From Balneolaceae bacterium SMO_bin1 (GTDB lineage Bacteria > Bacteroidota > Rhodothermia > Balneolales > Balneolaceae): DNA of 6,507 nt. The stretch lies in NCBI GenBank assembly GCA_003123965.1, contig NNSL01000391.1, positions 1 to 6,507 on the forward strand. The letters run 5' to 3'. Positions 1 through 6,167 of the stretch are shown here, one piece after another. The notes beneath the pieces were generated by a model. The model was given only the letters and a program-made list of their open reading frames with translations, searched no databases and was not told the DNA's origin. How positions within the stretch are numbered: position 1 is the stretch's first letter; each line of letters begins with the position of its first letter. The position numbers and the translations under genes are program-made.

Positions 1-1473
1 ACGATATCAACGCTCTACCAGGCCATCGATCAGGATCTGGAAATTGTACCAGTCTTAAATAAGATAGATCTACCCAGTGCCGATCCGGAAGGGGTGGGGC
101 AGCAGATTGTTGATTTAATCGGCTGCGATCACGAAGATATTTTGCATGTTTCGGGTAAAACCGGTGAGGGCGTAGATGAACTGCTCGAGGCGGTTGTTGA
201 ACGCATCCCCAGTCCGGCGCGCGAAAGTGAAAAGCCGCTGAAAGCCCTTATATTTGATTCCATTTTTAATACGTATCGCGGTTCTATTGTATATGTTCGT
301 GTGATGCAGGGTACGTTGCATAAAGGTGATGGCATCCGGTTTATGGCTACCCACAAAGAATACGAGGCCGAAGAGATTGGCTATCTGCAGATGGAGAAGG
401 TGAAAACCGACAAGCTTGAAGCCGGTGAGGTGGGGTATGTTATCGGGAGCGTAAAATCGCTCGAAGATGCCCGCGTGGGTGATACAGTAACCACAACCAA
501 AAATCCTGCCGACAAGCCGATTCCCGGATATCAGGAGCCGAATCCTATGGTATTCAGCGGTATCTATCCCACCAATTCTGATGATTTCGAAAATCTTCGC
601 TCGGCACTCGAAAAGCTTCAGCTCAACGATGCATCGCTGACGTATCAACCCGAAACATCCAAGGCGCTTGGGTTCGGTTTTCGTGCCGGCTTTCTGGGGC
701 TCCTCCATATGGAAATTGTACAGGAACGGCTCGATCGCGAGTTTAATATTGATATCATTACCACGGTGCCGAATGTTGAGTATGAGGTGCACAAAACGGA
801 ACGCGGGGAGGAGAAAAAAGTGATTGTGGACAACCCAAGCTCCATGCCCGATCCCAGCAAGGTGGACGCGGTGTATGAGCCGTATATTAAAGCAAGTATC
901 CTCACGCCATCGGATTATATTGGCCCGGTGATGACACTCTGCGAAGACCGGCGCGGAATATACGTCAACCAGCTGCACATGCAGGGTCAGCGCGTGGAAA
1001 TAACGTACGAATTGCCCATGGCGGAGGTGGTGTTTGATTTTTATGATCGACTAAAAAGCGGCACCCGTGGTTATGCTTCTCTTGATTATGAATTCCTGGA
1101 GTACCGCAAAGGCGACCTGGTTCGACTGGATATTTTACTTAACGAAGAACCGGTAGATGCGCTTTCAAGCATTGTACACCGCGATAATGCCTATGAACTG
1201 GGTCGAAAGCTTTGTAAAAAGTTAAAAGAACTAATTCCTCAGCATCAATTCCAGGTGCCTGTACAAGCGGCCATAGGCTCAAATGTGATTGCCCGTGAAA
1301 CCGTTCGTGCTTTGCGCAAAGATGTAACCGCCAAATGTTATGGTGGTGACATATCACGAAAGCGCAAACTGCTTGAAAAGCAGAAAGAAGGTAAAAAGCG
1401 CATGAAGCAAGTGGGTACCGTTGATGTGCCTCAGGAGGCGTTTTTAGCGGTGCTGTCAATGGATGATGACTAA
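1..1473 (+). CDS. lepA: Elongation factor 4 (LepA), 5'-truncated by the window
   Basis: This is the translational GTPase EF4/LepA, which binds the ribosome and is known as a back-translocase or biogenesis/fidelity factor. It is a peripheral cytosolic or membrane-associated protein. The reading frame is open from base 1, giving 490 residues of the usual ~600, so about 110 N-terminal residues (P-loop, switch regions) lie outside. Visible in fragment numbering: the G4 motif NKID at residues 20-23 (bases 58-69); the G5-type SGKTG at 51-55 (commonly SAKTG); a beta-barrel domain II at about 80-165; the EF-G-III-like segment [16 protein letters not shown] at 224-239; and the LepA-specific C-terminal domain starting [20 protein letters not shown] at about 444. 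The protein ends in a typical PQEAFLAVL tail and TAA. The apparent GTG/ATG codons inside, such as base 94, are internal and not starts. No convincing terminator follows. Identification is secure. Confidence 0.98.
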   Translation, partial: TISTLYQAIDQDLEIVPVLNKIDLPSADPEGVGQQIVDLIGCDHEDILHVSGKTGEGVDELLEAVVERIPSPARESEKPLKALIFDSIFNTYRGSIVYVRVMQGTLHKGDGIRFMATHKEYEAEEIGYLQMEKVKTDKLEAGEVGYVIGSVKSLEDARVGDTVTTTKNPADKPIPGYQEPNPMVFSGIYPTNSDDFENLRSALEKLQLNDASLTYQPETSKALGFGFRAGFLGLLHMEIVQERLDREFNIDIITTVPNVEYEVHKTERGEEKKVIVDNPSSMPDPSKVDAVYEPYIKASILTPSDYIGPVMTLCEDRRGIYVNQLHMQGQRVEITYELPMAEVVFDFYDRLKSGTRGYASLDYEFLEYRKGDLVRLDILLNEEPVDALSSIVHRDNAYELGRKLCKKLKELIPQHQFQVPVQAAIGSNVIARETVRALRKDVTAKCYGGDISRKRKLLEKQKEGKKRMKQVGTVDVPQEAFLAVLSMDDD

Positions 1474-1612
1474 ATGCATTGCCCAATGGGACGCACCCAA
1501 ATAATTGCTTTAGTAAATGCTTGTAATATTTACAAAATTCATGAGCTGCTATAGACTAAAGAGATCGTGAAAGAGTTATACTATCTTTAGCCTGACAATT
1601 TTATCATATCCT
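1474..1612. other. lepA to secreted-protein intergenic region
   Basis: This 139-base A/T-rich gap holds no gene. Just after the lepA stop there are only 4-5 bp stems (for example CATTG/CAATG at 1477-1488) without a T-run, so no intrinsic terminator is evident. TATACT at 1577-1582 and TATCTTTA at 1582-1589 resemble a sigma70 -10 box and the Bacteroidota -7 box TAnnTTTG respectively. Neither has a recognisable upstream partner (-35 or -33 TTTG) at the right spacing. A promoter for the downstream pair is likely from the gap length but is not pinned down. Confidence 0.4.
1521..1535. repeat. Perfect short inverted repeat, possible operator
   Basis: TTGTAA, a 3-base spacer TAT, then TTACAA make a perfect 6-bp dyad of 15 bases. 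It sits 78 bases upstream of the secreted-protein ATG and about 40 bases upstream of the -10-like sequences. The size and A/T character would fit a dimeric repressor or activator site, but a dyad of this length in A/T-rich DNA can occur by chance. It is too A/T-rich and lacks the T-run needed for a terminator. Confidence 0.25.
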
Positions 1613-2200
1613 ATGAAGTTTAGATTTTTATTTTTCGTTTTAGCGGTCGTTTTATCAATGCAATCGTTCACCGCAAGCGCCCAGTTCGAAGAAGCCCAGT
1701 TTCGCAAGGTTGAAAATAGTGAGCGGGCTGCTTTTGAGCGCAATTACATCAACAAAATGAACCAGACCGGGAAGGGTCTGTATAATGATACCCGGCTCGA
1801 TACCATACCCACCAGTAAGCTGCGTGCACGGCTGCAGGCGGTGTTCGGCGATCCTACCCAAACCATCGAAGATTTAATTGATCGGCCCAACTTTCGTCCC
1901 GGTATGGCCATTCAGTTTGAATATTGGTTTGTTGTAGATGGTAAAATTCCATTACTTGTGCTCGACTCCAAGGGCCCGTTCGGCCGGGAGCTGGTGTACA
2001 GCGGCGCCAGTAAGTATATCGATTTAATGCCGCAAATTATGCGTACGTTTTCCAGGAAATTGATGGATGCCGAGCCTGCAGAATTCCAAGACTATTACTA
2101 TTCTGCTGACCGTGAGCAGTGGTATAATGTTGCGTATCAAAATGGAGAATATTCCGTAGAACAGATCGATTCGCCACCGAATATGACCTACAGTTACTGA
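1613..2200 (+). CDS. Secreted protein of unknown function upstream of lepB
   Basis: This is a 195-residue protein with a clear Sec signal peptide: basic MKFR start, hydrophobic core FLFFVLAVVL, and an ASA-Q cleavage site after residue 23. There is no lipobox cysteine, and no cysteine anywhere, so a soluble periplasmic or secreted mature protein of about 172 residues is expected. The mature part is mixed alpha/beta in appearance, rich in Tyr, Phe and charged residues. It has a helical start (residues 25-75), a central part with FEYWFVVDGKIPLLVLDSKG (about 103-122), and a Tyr-rich C-terminal third (DYYYS near 155-159, ending TYSY). I do not recognise a family and infer no function. The ATG at 1613 has no Shine-Dalgarno but directly precedes the signal peptide. 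The gene lies 32 bases upstream of lepB on the same strand and is probably co-transcribed with it. Its export would itself depend on signal peptidase. Confidence 0.85.
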   Translation: MKFRFLFFVLAVVLSMQSFTASAQFEEAQFRKVENSERAAFERNYINKMNQTGKGLYNDTRLDTIPTSKLRARLQAVFGDPTQTIEDLIDRPNFRPGMAIQFEYWFVVDGKIPLLVLDSKGPFGRELVYSGASKYIDLMPQIMRTFSRKLMDAEPAEFQDYYYSADREQWYNVAYQNGEYSVEQIDSPPNMTYSY

Positions 2201-2216
2201 AAATAAAACATCACTG

Positions 2217-2224
2217 AAAAGGAG
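2217..2224 (+). promoter_or_regulatory. Ribosome binding site deciding the lepB TTG start
   Basis: AAAAGGAG lies 8 bases before the TTG at 2233. It is the clearest Shine-Dalgarno in the window; the starts of the secreted protein, rlmN, osmC and mscS have none. An in-frame TGA at 2215-2217 blocks any upstream start, and the next in-frame ATG encodes Met60, just after the catalytic serine. The TTG is therefore the only workable start. Confidence 0.75.
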
Positions 2225-2232
2225 AATTAAGT

Positions 2233-3303
2233 TTGGCTGATAACGATTCGAAATCTAAACGAGAGCAGCGCCGCGAGCGTCGTCGAAAAGAAGACTCACA
2301 GGCTAAAGGCTGGCTTCGGGAATGGGCAGACGCACTTCTTTTTGCAGTTATTGCGGCTCTTATTATCCGTACCTTTTTATTTGAAGCCTACCGTATTCCC
2401 ACCCCCTCGATGGAAGACACGCTTATGACGGGGGACTTTTTGGTCGTATCAAAGATAAATTACGGTGCCCGTACGCCCATGGTGTTGGCCATTCCATTCA
2501 CTAATATTTATCTGCCTGGCGTTACCTTGCCATGGACGCGACTGCCCGGCCTTACCGAAATTGAGCGCAATGATATTGTTGTATTTAATTATCCTATCGA
2601 TATTGCTCCAATTGCAGCTAAAACCAGCTACGTAAAACGAGCGGTAGGGATGCCCGGTGATACGCTTGAAATTCGTGAGCAGCGGCTGTTTGTGAATGGC
2701 GATCCCGCTGAGCAGTTTCCCGGAATGCAACAACAGTATTTAGTAGAAGTGCAGCCCCGCGTACGACTCAGCCAAACCAAGGTTGAAACCAATGGCGGGC
2801 GACTCCTTCAGTCAACCGGGCAAAACAGTTATTTGGTAAACATGCCGCTTCCACTGGCGGAAGATATGGAAAGCTGGCCGGAAGTCACCTCTGTGGAGCT
2901 GGCACCCAATTCCCCGCAGCGTTACAGCAATTCTCAGTTCAGTTTTTCACGGGGCTTTACTGACGGCGTGCCGCAATTAACGGTGCCGCAAGCCGGGCAA
3001 ACGGTCACCCTAACGCCGCAGAATTGGCACATTTATGAGAATATCATCACCCGTTACGAACGGAATAACGTTGAACGTAACGGCAGTACCTTCATTATTA
3101 ATGGAGAGGAAACCAATCAGTACACTATTAAAGACGATTACTATTTTATGATGGGCGATAACCGAGATAACAGCCTCGATAGTCGCTACTGGGGATTTGT
3201 GCCGGGCGACCATATTGTGGGTGAAGCCAGTGTAATTTACTTCTCGTGGGATTCTGAGCGCATGCTGCCACGCTTTGACCGGATTTTTAATATCATCCGG
3301 TAA
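2233..3303 (+). CDS. lepB: Signal peptidase I (leader peptidase, family S26)
   Basis: This is a membrane-bound Ser/Lys protease that removes Sec and Tat signal peptides at the outer face of the inner membrane. It has 356 residues. A highly charged cytoplasmic N-terminus (about 1-28, many Arg/Lys/Glu) is followed by one transmembrane segment at about 33-50. The catalytic Ser59 is in IPTPSMEDTL and the general-base Lys135 is in YVKRAVGMPGDTLEI. Box E is GDNRDNSLDSRYWG at about 308-321. Lys135 to the box E Asp316 spans about 181 residues, longer than in E. coli LepB (about 135) or B. subtilis SipS (about 70). The extra material at about 160-290 is a large periplasmic insert. There is no second transmembrane segment at the C-terminus. 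Translation starts at TTG (see the RBS entry). The gene follows the secreted-protein gene by 32 bases and converges on rlmN. Identification is secure. Confidence 0.97.
   Translation: MADNDSKSKREQRRERRRKEDSQAKGWLREWADALLFAVIAALIIRTFLFEAYRIPTPSMEDTLMTGDFLVVSKINYGARTPMVLAIPFTNIYLPGVTLPWTRLPGLTEIERNDIVVFNYPIDIAPIAAKTSYVKRAVGMPGDTLEIREQRLFVNGDPAEQFPGMQQQYLVEVQPRVRLSQTKVETNGGRLLQSTGQNSYLVNMPLPLAEDMESWPEVTSVELAPNSPQRYSNSQFSFSRGFTDGVPQLTVPQAGQTVTLTPQNWHIYENIITRYERNNVERNGSTFIINGEETNQYTIKDDYYFMMGDNRDNSLDSRYWGFVPGDHIVGEASVIYFSWDSERMLPRFDRIFNIIR
3278..3301. repeat. Small inverted repeat at the lepB stop codon
   Basis: ACCGGAT (3278-3284) and ATCCGGT (3295-3301) form a perfect 7-bp stem around a 10-base A/T loop, overlapping the last lepB codons and the first base of its TAA. 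It lies where lepB and rlmN converge with one base between their stops, so it could help end transcripts from either side. Neither side has an immediate T-run; the nearest on the plus strand is about 20 bases further on. A classical intrinsic terminator is therefore not supported. Confidence 0.3.
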
Positions 3304-3304
3304 A

Positions 3305-4408
3305 TCAATTCTTGCGAATGGTTTTTCCTTTTTCTTGTCCCTCTTTAATGGCCAGCTGACCGCAACCCGCATCAATATCATCACCGCGGCTACGGCGTAC
3401 GGTAGCGCGTACATCGTGCTTAATCAGCTCTTTCATAAAGGCATCCAGCCGATCTTCACGGGCGCGCTTTAACTCTACGCCGGCCACATCGTTGTACATA
3501 ATAATGTTCACCTTGCTGGGCACCCACTTCACAATGTTGGCCAGTTCGCGGGCATCCTGCGGCGAATCGTTAAAGTTATCAAAAAGCAGGTATTCATACG
3601 TGATAGGGCGGTGAAGCATCGCGTAATAGTGCTGCACGGCTTCCTTTAACTTGCCCAGTCCCATAGCGTTGTTGATGGGCATAATTTCATCGCGCTTCTC
3701 GTCGTTGGCCGCGTGCAGTGAAATAGCCAGGTTAAACGGCTGGCGCTCATCGGCCAGTTGCTTAATCTGTTTGGTGAGTCCCACGGTAGAAACCGTAATG
3801 CGTTTGGGTGATAATTCAATGCTGCGCTCATCTGTGATGATGTTAGCTGACTCGGTAACGGCATCGTAATTGTGCAGCGGTTCACCCATGCCCATATACA
3901 CAATGTTGGTGATTTTTTTGCCGTAACGGTGCTCGCAAAAGTCGTTGATGTACTGCACCTGATCCACAATTTCACCGTGGCTCAAATTACGGAAGAAGCC
4001 CATTTTTCCGGTAGCGCAAAATGAGCACCCGAATACGCAGCCTACCTGTGAGGAAACACAGACCGTGAGCCGATTGGCCACGCCGTCGTCATAAAAATCG
4101 GGAATCAGCACCGATTCAATTTTGTAGTCTTCCTCATCGGGCAGCTGAAACAGAAACTTGACGGTGCCGTCTTTCGATTCGGCCTGCTGCACCAGATTTA
4201 TGCGATTAATGGTGGCGATGTCATCAAGCCGGGCGCGCAGGTCTTTCGACAGGTTGGTCATTTCATCAAAACTGCGCACGCCTTTTTGGTACAGCCACTG
4301 GAAAATCTGATCAGAGCGATAGCCGGGTAGCCCCAGCTCATCGGTAAATTCCTGTAGCTCTTCGCTGGTTAGTTGCTTTAGGTCTTTTTTATCTTGTTTT
4401 ACAGTCAT
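3305..4408 (-). CDS. rlmN: Dual-specificity rRNA/tRNA adenine-C2 methyltransferase RlmN
   Basis: This is a cytosolic radical-SAM enzyme that methylates C2 of A2503 in 23S rRNA and of A37 in certain tRNAs, helping decoding fidelity. From the ATG at 4408 it has 367 residues, normal for the family (B. subtilis about 363, E. coli 384). The N-terminal helical accessory domain covers about 1-90. The 4Fe-4S cluster motif CxxxCxxC is at Cys124/128/131. The two methyl-transfer cysteines match E. coli C118 and C355: Cys117 in CVSSQVGC and Cys349 in GDDIDAGCGQL. The SAM-binding GMGEP is at 173-177, and RITVSTVG follows at about 203-210. An in-frame TTG at 4438 would add ten hydrophobic residues, but the family aligns better from the ATG. 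No Shine-Dalgarno precedes either. Upstream osmC has its own terminator, so rlmN probably has its own promoter. Its stop is one base from the convergent lepB stop. Identification is secure; the start is less so. Confidence 0.97.
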   Translation of the reverse strand: MTVKQDKKDLKQLTSEELQEFTDELGLPGYRSDQIFQWLYQKGVRSFDEMTNLSKDLRARLDDIATINRINLVQQAESKDGTVKFLFQLPDEEDYKIESVLIPDFYDDGVANRLTVCVSSQVGCVFGCSFCATGKMGFFRNLSHGEIVDQVQYINDFCEHRYGKKITNIVYMGMGEPLHNYDAVTESANIITDERSIELSPKRITVSTVGLTKQIKQLADERQPFNLAISLHAANDEKRDEIMPINNAMGLGKLKEAVQHYYAMLHRPITYEYLLFDNFNDSPQDARELANIVKWVPSKVNIIMYNDVAGVELKRAREDRLDAFMKELIKHDVRATVRRSRGDDIDAGCGQLAIKEGQEKGKTIRKN

Positions 4409-4459
4409 AACCCATAAGATAGGGACTATTTGGTACAATCATTAATGATATTGGTATTT

Positions 4460-4489
4460 TTTATGATGTCTGGGTTAATAGCTTCACAA
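4460..4489 (-). promoter_or_regulatory. Weak sigma70-like promoter candidate for rlmN
   Basis: Reading the minus strand, TTGTGA (4489-4484) and CATAAA (4465-4460) each match four of six consensus bases and are separated by 18 bases. The site lies just past the osmC terminator and about 50 bases before the rlmN ATG, where a promoter is expected. The match is weak in such A/T-rich DNA and is mainly supported by position. Confidence 0.2.
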
Positions 4490-4491
4490 AT

Positions 4492-4520
4492 AAAAAAGGC
4501 AGAGCCTGAGAAGCCCTGCC
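4492..4520 (-). terminator. Intrinsic terminator of the OsmC-family gene
   Basis: On the minus strand GGCAGGGC and GCTCTGCC form an uninterrupted 8-bp RNA stem (one G-U pair) around a 7-base loop, followed at once by six T residues. It begins 24 bases after the osmC stop. This is a textbook rho-independent terminator in the osmC direction and separates osmC from rlmN. On the plus strand the G-U pair becomes an A-C mismatch and there is no T-run, so it is one-directional. Confidence 0.88.
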
Positions 4521-4543
4521 TGCAAATAGTAATTCGTGTGGTT

Positions 4544-4969
4544 TTAAACCAGTGAGGCGTTTAGTTTAATATCAACCCCGGTTAGTGCTTTAGAGACCGG
4601 GCAGTTTTCTTTGGCGCCGTTGGCATATTCCATAAATTCACTTTCTTCAATTCCATCGATAGAGGCCTCCACATTAAGGGTGATAGACTTAATTGTGGGT
4701 TCACCGTCTACCATTCCAAAATCGACATCAGCATCGGTCTCCACCGATTTGGGATTGAATCCAGCCTCGGCCAATTCGTTCGAAAGCGCCATGGAAAAGC
4801 ATCCGGCATGGGCGGCGCCAATCATTTCTTCGGGATTGGTACCCGTACCATCCTCAAAGCGAGATTTAAATGAATATGATCCTTCATAAGCTCCGCTTCC
4901 GAGCTTCATTGTACCTTTCCCGTTTTGTAAATCACCTTTCCATACAGCATGTGCTTTTCTATTTGGCAT
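4544..4969 (-). CDS. OsmC-family hydroperoxide reductase
   Basis: OsmC/Ohr-family proteins are cytosolic dimeric thiol peroxidases that reduce organic hydroperoxides with a pair of conserved cysteines. This one has 141 residues, the normal length. The first cysteine, Cys57, lies in the signature NPEEMIGAAHAGCFSMAL (about 45-62), with the expected NPEE/AAHAGC arrangement. The second, Cys123, is in ENCPVSKAL. Gly/Lys-rich N-terminal strands (AVWKGDL near 8-14) also match the OsmC subfamily rather than Ohr. The ATG at 4969 is preceded by an A/T-only stretch with no Shine-Dalgarno. The gene ends at an intrinsic terminator and is transcribed divergently from mscS across a 204-base region. E. coli OsmC is induced by osmotic and stationary-phase stress; similar control here is an inference. 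The subfamily assignment (OsmC, not Ohr or YhfA) is likely but not proven. Confidence 0.93.
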   Translation of the reverse strand: MPNRKAHAVWKGDLQNGKGTMKLGSGAYEGSYSFKSRFEDGTGTNPEEMIGAAHAGCFSMALSNELAEAGFNPKSVETDADVDFGMVDGEPTIKSITLNVEASIDGIEESEFMEYANGAKENCPVSKALTGVDIKLNASLV

Positions 4970-5019
4970 AATAAATAATTTTTAATTCAGATTGATGACA
5001 AGATTTAACAGCCATAAGC

Positions 5020-5033
5020 CGGTATGCATTCCG
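5020..5033. repeat. Near-palindrome in the osmC/mscS divergent region
   Basis: CGG-T-ATGCAT-T-CCG is a 14-base dyad centred on the ATGCAT palindrome, broken only by one T/T mismatch pair. It lies about 50 bases upstream of the osmC ATG and 3 bases before the TTTG of the mscS promoter candidate, so a bound regulator could affect both genes. No regulator family is recognised from the motif. Confidence 0.3.
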
Positions 5034-5036
5034 ATG

Positions 5037-5068
5037 TTTGTATTTGCCACATATCTCGTTTAGATTTT
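5037..5068 (+). promoter_or_regulatory. Bacteroidota-type promoter candidate for mscS
   Basis: TTTG (5037-5040), a 20-base spacer, and TAGATTTT (5061-5068) fit the Bacteroidota primary-sigma pattern TTTG-N19-21-TAnnTTTG with one mismatch in the last base. This predicts transcription starting near 5075 and a leader of roughly 100 bases before the mscS ATG. An 8-bp palindrome TTCGCGAA (5076-5083) lies right at that point. The motif is short, so this is only a candidate. No equally good candidate was found for osmC on the other strand. Confidence 0.4.
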
Positions 5069-5173
5069 CACTGGTTTCGCGAATTGAAGCATTATAGCTT
5101 TTTCTAATGAACGAGTGTGCTCTAAAAGTAATTATAAAGTTTCAATTAACTATTAAATCAAATAAAAATTCGG

Positions 5174-6103
5174 ATGGATATTAACGCAGGTTTGAGTTCG
5201 CTAACAAATAAATTGGAAACGTGGCTTGAAACAGCAATCAACATGCTGCCCAATCTTGCGGTGGCTATACTTGTACTAATCACCTTTTATGTGATAGGCA
5301 AGTTGGTGCGGCGTTTTGTCAGCGACTTGCTGCACAGGGTTACTGACAACAAAACCATTATCGATCTGCTTGAAACGGTAGCAGGTGTTTTAGTGGTCGG
5401 TGTTGGTTTATTTATTGCTCTGGGCATTCTCGACCTTGACGGCACGGTGCAATCGCTGCTGGCGGGTGCCGGTATTATTGGTTTGGCACTGGGTTTTGCG
5501 TTTCAGGATATTGCCGCCAATTTCATGTCGGGAGTGTTGTTATCTATCAGGCATCCTTTCGGTAAGGGTGATATTATTGAAAGCAATGATATTTTTGGTA
5601 CGGTTCACAAGCTTAATTTGCGAAGTACCATTATTAAAACTCCGCAAGGCCAATACGCCTACATTCCCAATAAAGATGTGTATGGCAATGCGTTTATTAA
5701 CTATACCAAAAACTTTGAGCGACGCGTAGATCTTGCCTGCGGCGTTTCATACGGCGATGATCTGGAAAAAGCGCGGCGTCTGGCCATTGAGGCCGTTGAA
5801 AGCCTTGACTGCATTGATCATGACCGGGATGTAGAGCTATTTTATGATGAGTTTGGTGGCAGCTCTATCAACTTTAAAATTCGCTTCTGGGTTGATTTCC
5901 GCAAAATTCCCGACTTTCTGCATGCCCAAAGCGAAGCGATCATTGCCATCACCAAGAAGTTCGATGAAAACGACATTATGATTCCTTTCCCCATTCGCAC
6001 GCTCGATTTCGGTATCCGTGGCGGTGAAAAGCTGGATACCATGCTTAAGAATGGAGATCAAAAATCAAACGAAGCCACTAACGCTTCCGCCAACGATCAG
6101 TAA
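5174..6103 (+). CDS. mscS: Small-conductance mechanosensitive channel, MscS family
   Basis: MscS is an inner-membrane heptameric channel that opens under membrane tension and releases solutes on hypo-osmotic shock. This protein has 309 residues (E. coli MscS 286). It has a short amphipathic N-terminus, TM1 at about 25-45, TM2 at about 66-88, and the pore-lining TM3 at about 94-122 with the Gly/Ala-rich GAGIIGLALGFAFQDIAANF. The MscS beta domain follows (KGDIIES near 131-137; TPQGQYAYIPNKDVYGNAFINYTKN at about 156-180). A cytoplasmic alpha/beta vestibule ends in the family's typical IPFPIRTLDF at about 270-279. The tail after about 285 is polar (Asn/Lys/Gln/Ser) and about 20 residues longer than in E. 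coli. The ATG at 5174 follows an A/T-rich leader with no Shine-Dalgarno. The gene is divergent from osmC and is followed by a strong hairpin. Identification at family level is secure. Confidence 0.95.
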   Translation: MDINAGLSSLTNKLETWLETAINMLPNLAVAILVLITFYVIGKLVRRFVSDLLHRVTDNKTIIDLLETVAGVLVVGVGLFIALGILDLDGTVQSLLAGAGIIGLALGFAFQDIAANFMSGVLLSIRHPFGKGDIIESNDIFGTVHKLNLRSTIIKTPQGQYAYIPNKDVYGNAFINYTKNFERRVDLACGVSYGDDLEKARRLAIEAVESLDCIDHDRDVELFYDEFGGSSINFKIRFWVDFRKIPDFLHAQSEAIIAITKKFDENDIMIPFPIRTLDFGIRGGEKLDTMLKNGDQKSNEATNASANDQ

Positions 6104-6110
6104 ACTTTAG

Positions 6111-6158
6111 GGAATAGGGTATAAGGGTTGAATTTGAATTTCCTTATACCCTCATTCC
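6111..6158. terminator. Long hairpin between convergent genes, likely bidirectional terminator
   Basis: The arms are 6111-6126 (GGAATAGGGTATAAGG) and 6142-6158 (CCTTATACCCTCATTCC). They pair over 16 bp with a single bulged C at 6153, around a 15-base A/T-rich loop. It begins 7 bases after the mscS stop and ends 9 bases from the stop of the minus-strand gene. Flanking T-runs are short (CTTTTA on plus, AAAGTTTA on minus), so it is not a textbook intrinsic terminator. Its position between two convergent stops makes transcription termination in both directions the most likely role. Confidence 0.7.
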
Positions 6159-6167
6159 TCAAATCTT

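Noticed and set aside
115..978. Long 287-residue open frame on the minus strand inside lepA
   Set aside because: It lies fully antisense to conserved lepA, its translation is rich in His, Arg, Ile and Cys with no recognisable domain, and it is explained by the codon bias of lepA.
1139..1486. 115-residue minus-strand frame at the lepA 3' end
   Set aside because: Antisense to the conserved LepA C-terminal domain, with no family resemblance and no promoter or ribosome binding site.
1477..1492. Possible lepA terminator with CATTG/CAATG and TGGG/CCCA pairings
   Set aside because: Stems of only 4-5 bp, a 2-base loop in one, and no T-run.
3646..3975. 109-residue minus-strand frame inside rlmN
   Set aside because: Out-of-frame shadow of rlmN; rlmN in the correct frame has all catalytic cysteines.
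4409..4438. Ten-residue N-terminal extension of RlmN from a TTG at 4438
   Set aside because: The added residues are hydrophobic and not family-like, there is no ribosome binding site, and the ATG at 4408 gives a normal-length protein.
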